From contig JAXHTH010000352.1 of the NCBI GenBank assembly GCA_034211115.1, positions 1-10,073 of the forward strand: a stretch of 10,073 nucleotides of DNA, given 5' to 3'. Source of the DNA: JAXHTH01 sp034211115. Lineage in GTDB: Bacteria > Planctomycetota > Phycisphaerae > Phycisphaerales > SM1A02. The stretch's first letter is position 1; every line of letters begins with the position of its first letter. Positions 6,620 to 10,073 of the stretch are shown one piece after another. Both the position numbers and the translations under genes were made by a program. The notes beneath the pieces were generated by a model. That model made no database searches and had not been told where the DNA came from. It worked only from the letters and a program-made list of their open reading frames with translations.

Positions 6620-6969
6620 GCGGAAAGGGCAACCGCGCCGCGCGCCCGTCGATCTCCGGGCCGGTGGGCCGTCATTCCAGTTGGGCACCGCGGCTTCGGC
6701 GGGTGACTCCACGTCGCTGGTCTACGCGCAGGCTCCGCGACCGCGCCGATGGCCGGCGGCAGAATCGGCGTCGGCGATGCCGCCCGGTCACGCCCTGCCG
6801 TTTCGCGCGCCGTTTCACCCGAACATCCGGGTGCCGAAGGGTGTCCGTCTTCTCCTCCCCCGCGGTCGGACGTCCGCGACCGGGCTCATCCGGATCAACG
6901 GCGGACCCGCGAGCATGGTCGTGGCGACAGCGCGCCGCGCCGCCGACGCAGGCCGAGTCGTCCGACCCG
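6620..6969. other. Gene-free stretch between recA and the dockerin gene
   Basis: About 350 bp of GC-rich DNA without a supported gene; frames open here continue antisense into the dockerin-like gene and have no ribosome binding site or recognisable motif. Visible structure: CACCCG/CGGGTG (6816-6833, loop AACATC) and CGGTCG/CGACCG (6863-6882, loop GACGTCCG). Neither has a T-run. Function not evident. Confidence 0.4.
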
Positions 6970-7001
6970 GCTATATTTCAAGATACTCGCGCGAACACGA
7001 G
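6970..7001 (-). terminator. UUCG-loop terminator of the dockerin-like gene
   Basis: On the minus strand CTCGTG (7001-6996) pairs with CGCGAG (6991-6986), with one G-U pair, around a TTCG tetraloop. It is followed by the AT-rich TATCTTGAAATATA (6985-6972). It lies about 50 nt after the stop at 7052. The T content after the stem is modest, so moderate confidence. Confidence 0.45.
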
Positions 7002-7051
7002 CATGGCAGCGTCAACGATATCCGCCTCGCCCCCGCGTCGTCGTTCTGTTT

Positions 7052-9583
7052 CTACTCGCACGGCCCCCATTCGGAGAGCAGGGCCAGCAGATCGGACGTG
7101 CCGACGATCCCGTCCCCGTCGAAATCCGCCGGGCACTCGACGCCACAGGGCCCCCACGCGGCCAGGAGAAGGAGCAGATCGGCCGTGTCCACCTCGCCGT
7201 CGTCGTCGAGATCCCACGGGCAGGACGAGCCGTCCTCGAGCGCGGCGTCCCGCATCATTGCCAGCACTTCCTGGAGGTACAAGCGGCAGCCGCGCGCCGA
7301 GGCGTGGTTCTTGTTGCCGACCTGGCCGTCTGCAAGGCGTTCGAAGCCGATTCCGATGTTTGGCCGCTCATGCGCGACGATGGCGCCGACGTCATGCGTC
7401 ACCGCGTTATCGAGGATGAACTCCTGCCAGTAGTCGGTTCCTTCCATGTCCTCGACGTCCGTGTCGAAATCCGGATCGCCGCACCACCAGATTTCCGTCG
7501 CGGGCGACATCTGCCTGATCGCGTCGGTGTAGGCCACCATGCACGAGGCCGGCGAATTCTGCTGCGCGAAGAGCTGAAGCCAGACATCCGCCTCGATCGC
7601 TCCGAAGAGCGGAATGCCGTTCTCGCTGAAAAACAACTCGAGCTGGCGGTTGTAGCCCCGTCCCACCTGTCCCATCGGGCCGACGATGAAACCATCCGCC
7701 TCCGGGTTGAAGCAGTCGAGAAAGAGGACAACGACGATGCCGTTGGAGGCAGAGAGGCGAATGCCGCGATAGTAGTACGGATCATCGGGGGCGAGTCCCT
7801 CCCATTCAAACCCGACCCAGACCGGCTCGACGGGACCGAACTTGAGCGTTGAGGCCCCCGGCACAGGGTCCGTCGGGAACCCCCGCTCCAGCGTGACGAC
7901 GGTCGATGCTCCGTCCGAGGTATCGACGTTGACGATCATCGAGATACCGTCCTTGCCGGTCCCGTCGCTGATGAAGCAGGCGTGGCCGATCTCGATGTCT
8001 TCCATCACGCCGCTCAGGGTCAGCGTGAGGGCGCCGCTGTCGAAGGAATCCTCCGGAGACATGACGTAGGTCCGGATCGTCGTGTCCAGCGGCATAGTGA
8101 CCGGATCACCCTCGTTGCTGAAGTCCGTGGACATCTGCCACGGGCCTTTCTCGCCCAGATAGATCACCTCTCCGGAGCCGGGGAACTTGAGCAACATCGC
8201 TCGTACCGTGACCGGGTCCGTTCGCTCGTCGAACTGGGTTTCCGATTCCGGCTGTGCCTTCGGAATGAACGAGCTGCCATCCTCGATCACCAGCGCCTGT
8301 CCGGCCAGGACATAGCCCGGGAAATTGTCGGCGGCGCCATTGCCGTGTCCGCCGAAGTTCCCGAACGCCGTACTGTTCAGCGGCGTGCTCTTGGAGCCGT
8401 ACACCGTCCCGACGGTTCGGCCGGTCCAGCGCATGAACGGCCAGTTCGTCCATATCGGGCCGGCGGATACCATCACGCCGGCCATGTTCCCCTGGCGCGC
8501 CGGGTAGACGCCCCCCAGGGCCCACTGCTCCAGGATCTCGCCATAGAAAACCGCGGAGCGACGGATGCCCCGGCTGTTGGACGAGACAATCACGCGGATC
8601 AGTCCGGTCGGCGTGTCGTAAGCCAACTGCCTGGCCTTCGGCGATATGCGCTCGACATAGTGGCTGCCGGACAGACCCAGATCCGGAAGCTGACGAGCGA
8701 AGAACCCGGACCAGGGCTCATCCGGCGCATGCGGGCTTCGGAGCGTCCAGACGCCGATCACGCTGGCCAGTGAACCCGGGCTGTAGCAATCACTGCCATC
8801 GCCCGCGTTGTACACGAGATAATTGTCCCCGTTGACCGTGTCTCCAAGCTCGGCGCCCTCCGCGTTCGCGTTCACCAATCGATTGGGCGCGGTCACGAGT
8901 CCGTGTCCGATCATCCACTCGATCCCGCTGAAGCCGGTCATGTTCCCGGTTTCCAGCAGGGCCGGCGCGAAGTAATGCGGCGCGCCGCTGTTGAACATGG
9001 CGTCGAAGTCCGCCTCATCGATCGGATGGTCACGAAATACGAGAAGCCCGATCTGGCCGACGAACGCCGGCGCCGTCGCGGTTGCGCCGAGCCGCAGAGG
9101 CCACGGTTCCCCGCCGTTCCAACCCGAGACCTCATGCCACGCGCTGCTTCGCGCCACCGTCTCCGATTGCGCCCAGCCGGTGAGCCGCCCTTGACCGGCG
9201 TCGAACGACGCCGCGATCAGCATCCACTCGTCGACCGGGACCTTCCCTGCGCGACTGTCGTCCCGCAACGGAACAAGAACGCTGAGGTCCGCCGGTGAGC
9301 CGTGCAGTTCGAATAACACGCCGTTCGAGGCGTCATCGAAGCCGAAGTTCAGGATCCCCTCGCCGTCCAGGATGTTCCAGTAGACGCCCTCTTCCCATGC
9401 CGTGCGTCGGATCCAGCACATGACGCTGAAGTCAGAAACTCCGCCCTCGAAAATCGACGGCGGAAGCCATGGACTGAATTCGATGGAGTTCGCTTCGCCG
9501 TACGTCTCCAGCATGCCCGCGTGCGCGGAAATCGCCGTCGCCGTCAATGCGCACAACGCGATGGTGCAGGTGTGGTTTCTCAT
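7052..9583 (-). CDS. Secreted LamG / SGNH-hydrolase-like protein with GC-type dockerin repeats
   Basis: An 843-residue exported protein. Residues 1-22 are a signal peptide ending AHA, cleaved before Gly23. AGGGA lies 10 nt before the ATG. Residues about 30-205 follow the LamG/concanavalin-like pattern (FSVMCWIRR, LIAASFDAGQGRLTGWAQ, FVGQIGLLVFRDHPIDEADF). The middle contains three stretches resembling SGNH-hydrolase blocks: IVSSNSRGIRRSA (332-344, candidate nucleophile Ser337), ADVWLQLFAQQNSP (665-678, candidate Asn676) and GNKNHASARGCRLYLQEV (756-773, candidate His760, with Asn where Asp is usual). About 320 residues of beta-rich insertion separate the first two. Residues 786-843 hold two calcium-loop repeats, DLDDDGEVDTADL and DFDGDGIVGTSDL, each ending WGPC: the 'GC-type' dockerin-like anchor common in Phycisphaerae. 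Inferred role: extracellular esterase or glycan-active protein. Export and dockerin are sure, LamG likely, SGNH tentative. Transcribed alone. Confidence 0.82.
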   Translation of the reverse strand: MRNHTCTIALCALTATAISAHAGMLETYGEANSIEFSPWLPPSIFEGGVSDFSVMCWIRRTAWEEGVYWNILDGEGILNFGFDDASNGVLFELHGSPADLSVLVPLRDDSRAGKVPVDEWMLIAASFDAGQGRLTGWAQSETVARSSAWHEVSGWNGGEPWPLRLGATATAPAFVGQIGLLVFRDHPIDEADFDAMFNSGAPHYFAPALLETGNMTGFSGIEWMIGHGLVTAPNRLVNANAEGAELGDTVNGDNYLVYNAGDGSDCYSPGSLASVIGVWTLRSPHAPDEPWSGFFARQLPDLGLSGSHYVERISPKARQLAYDTPTGLIRVIVSSNSRGIRRSAVFYGEILEQWALGGVYPARQGNMAGVMVSAGPIWTNWPFMRWTGRTVGTVYGSKSTPLNSTAFGNFGGHGNGAADNFPGYVLAGQALVIEDGSSFIPKAQPESETQFDERTDPVTVRAMLLKFPGSGEVIYLGEKGPWQMSTDFSNEGDPVTMPLDTTIRTYVMSPEDSFDSGALTLTLSGVMEDIEIGHACFISDGTGKDGISMIVNVDTSDGASTVVTLERGFPTDPVPGASTLKFGPVEPVWVGFEWEGLAPDDPYYYRGIRLSASNGIVVVLFLDCFNPEADGFIVGPMGQVGRGYNRQLELFFSENGIPLFGAIEADVWLQLFAQQNSPASCMVAYTDAIRQMSPATEIWWCGDPDFDTDVEDMEGTDYWQEFILDNAVTHDVGAIVAHERPNIGIGFERLADGQVGNKNHASARGCRLYLQEVLAMMRDAALEDGSSCPWDLDDDGEVDTADLLLLLAAWGPCGVECPADFDGDGIVGTSDLLALLSEWGPCE

Positions 9584-9688
9584 CTTCGAGCGGTCCCTGC
9601 CCGGCGCGACGCATCGCGGCCGGTAACCCGTTTCTCACGCGGCCGTTCCTCGGCTGAACTCTCCCCTCGCGCATCAGAGAGCTGGGGA

Positions 9689-9698
9689 ACCACGTGGT
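9689..9698. promoter_or_regulatory. Palindrome ACCACGTGGT near the transcription start of the dockerin gene
   Basis: A perfect 10-bp palindrome just downstream of the predicted minus-strand start (about 9705). A symmetric site in this position is typical of repressor operators. No regulator can be named. Confidence 0.4.
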
Positions 9699-9711
9699 AG
9701 GCCTTCTGCTA

Positions 9712-9739
9712 ACTCTAGAACCCGATCAATCGCTGTCAA
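9712..9739 (-). promoter_or_regulatory. Promoter of the dockerin-like gene
   Basis: On the minus strand a perfect TTGACA (9739-9734), a 16-bp spacer and TAGAGT (9717-9712, four of six -10 matches), giving a leader of about 120 nt. The -35 lies within two GATTGA repeats set 10 bp apart (plus-strand TCAATC, 9726-9731 and 9736-9741), a spacing suited to an activator or repressor on one DNA face. The patch is AT-rich against its surroundings. Confidence 0.6.
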
Positions 9740-9794
9740 TCACAAAGCGGCGGTCGAGAGTCTGGTGCGGCGATCCCGCCGGCAGCCGCGGCCA

Positions 9795-9959
9795 CGTCAG
9801 ACCGCGGGCTCCTTCCGTCTGACGGCGGCCTCCCGGCAGTCTCTCCGCCGATGCAGGCGCTGCGCATGACCCGACCCGGATCCGGCAGTCTGCTCAGGCG
9901 GGTCCTTGATCGGCGATCGCCCGGCCTTGCTGTAGACGGCAGGCTTCCGGTCGCCGATT
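9795..9959 (+). other. Dense run of inverted repeats, possible structured RNA
   Basis: No coding sequence supported in 9740-9960. Four nested or consecutive stems lie here: CGTCAGAC/GTCTGACG (9795-9802 with 9817-9824, perfect); GCAG/CTGC (9853-9863); GACCCG/CGGGTC (9868-9873 with 9899-9904) enclosing the palindrome CGGATCCG (9877-9884); and a 12-pair stem 9908-9919 with 9948-9959. In the last, two positions pair only as G-U in plus-strand RNA, hinting at plus-strand transcription, and its loop holds a further GCC ... GGC stem. A 10-bp direct repeat CCGGCAGTCT occurs at 9833 and 9882. No known RNA family is recognised. GC-rich DNA forms stems easily, so this is only a candidate. Confidence 0.3.
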
Positions 9960-9963
9960 TGGC

Positions 9964-9991
9964 TTGACCGGCGGTGAAGTGGGCTGACAAT
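9964..9991 (+). promoter_or_regulatory. Plus-strand promoter candidate at right edge
   Basis: TTGACC (9964-9969), a 16-bp spacer and GACAAT (9986-9991, four of six -10 matches). It points out of the window and follows directly on the 9908-9959 hairpin. A start near 9998 would leave a leader of only about 11 nt to the ATG at 10009. Confidence 0.35.
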
Positions 9992-10008
9992 GGGAGGGAA
10001 AGGTCCGT

Positions 10009-10073
10009 ATGCGTCCCGAGACCCGTGGGGTGGGGGTTTCGTGCGGGGCGGGGACTTATCGGCCGTCGGCCGA
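10009..10073 (+). CDS. Possible start of a gene leaving the window
   Basis: ATG at 10009 with GGGAGGG (9992-9998) and AAAGG (9999-10003) upstream opens a frame without a stop through the last base, 21 full codons (begins MRPETRGVGV). Too short to judge: open frames of this length are common in GC-rich DNA. The promoter candidate and purine-rich ribosome-binding-like stretch are its only support. Confidence 0.25.
   Translation, partial: MRPETRGVGVSCGAGTYRPSA

Noticed and set aside
5720..6712. 330-codon minus-strand open frame
   Set aside because: Lies antisense to recA, whose coding is beyond doubt; no motif of its own.
6749..7852. 367-codon plus-strand open frame, partly in the recA-dockerin gap
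   Set aside because: More than two thirds is antisense to the dockerin-like gene, with no ribosome binding site and a shadow-frame composition.
9912..9921. GGCGATCGCC containing the GCGATCGC octamer known as HIP1 in cyanobacteria
   Set aside because: A single copy is expected by chance in GC-rich DNA and other features do not suggest a cyanobacterium; it is explained as part of the 9908-9959 stem.
9736..9990. 84-codon minus-strand open frame
   Set aside because: Coincides with the inverted-repeat tract, overlaps the start region of the dockerin promoter, has no ribosome binding site and no recognisable motif.

Overview
The window reads as chromosomal DNA of a GC-rich planctomycete, most likely class Phycisphaerae. 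The grounds are the uniformly high GC, a secreted protein ending in a doubled 'GC-type' dockerin-like repeat (D-x-D-x-D-G ... W-G-P-C), a membrane protein ending in a four-cysteine zinc ribbon of the C-P-x-C ... C-P-E-C-G type, and several short intergenic tandem repeats. The lineage is inferred from protein style, not from a marker-gene comparison.

Layout. (1) 1-657, plus: the 3' part of a membrane protein with a C-terminal zinc ribbon. A 180-nt gene-free stretch follows, ending in a good intrinsic terminator (836-859). (2) 958-3119, plus: a compact three-gene operon of lipoprotein, ECF sigma factor and single-span putative anti-sigma factor, with gaps of 26 and 3 nt. It looks like a self-contained envelope-signalling unit. 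(3) 3380-4351, plus: UDP-glucuronate decarboxylase (UDP-xylose synthase), a nucleotide-sugar enzyme, preceded by a pyrimidine-rich octamer repeat instead of a ribosome binding site. (4) 4382-5143, minus: a two-domain regulator with a helical domain like the cap of corrinoid-binding proteins and a STAS domain, convergent with the decarboxylase gene. (5) 5498-6571, plus: recA, divergent from the STAS gene. The 354-bp gap between them carries two promoter candidates, phased A-tracts and a repeated CTATCSGA-type motif. (6) 7052-9583, minus: a large secreted protein with LamG-like, SGNH-hydrolase-like and dockerin-like parts, having its own promoter (TTGACA, 16-bp spacer, TAGAGT) and terminator. 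(7) 9740-10073: no confident gene, but a dense run of inverted repeats, a plus-strand promoter candidate and perhaps the first codons of a gene leaving the window.

Most of the window is ordinary chromosome: recA, a sugar-nucleotide enzyme, a sigma/anti-sigma pair. I see no CRISPR array, insertion sequence, prophage, tRNA or rRNA. The items most worth a second look are the lipoprotein-sigma-anti-sigma operon, the cap-helix/STAS protein beside recA, the repeated motif in the recA control region, the divergent SGNH-like secreted protein, and the hairpin-rich tract at the right end. None is proven to be a new system from sequence alone.
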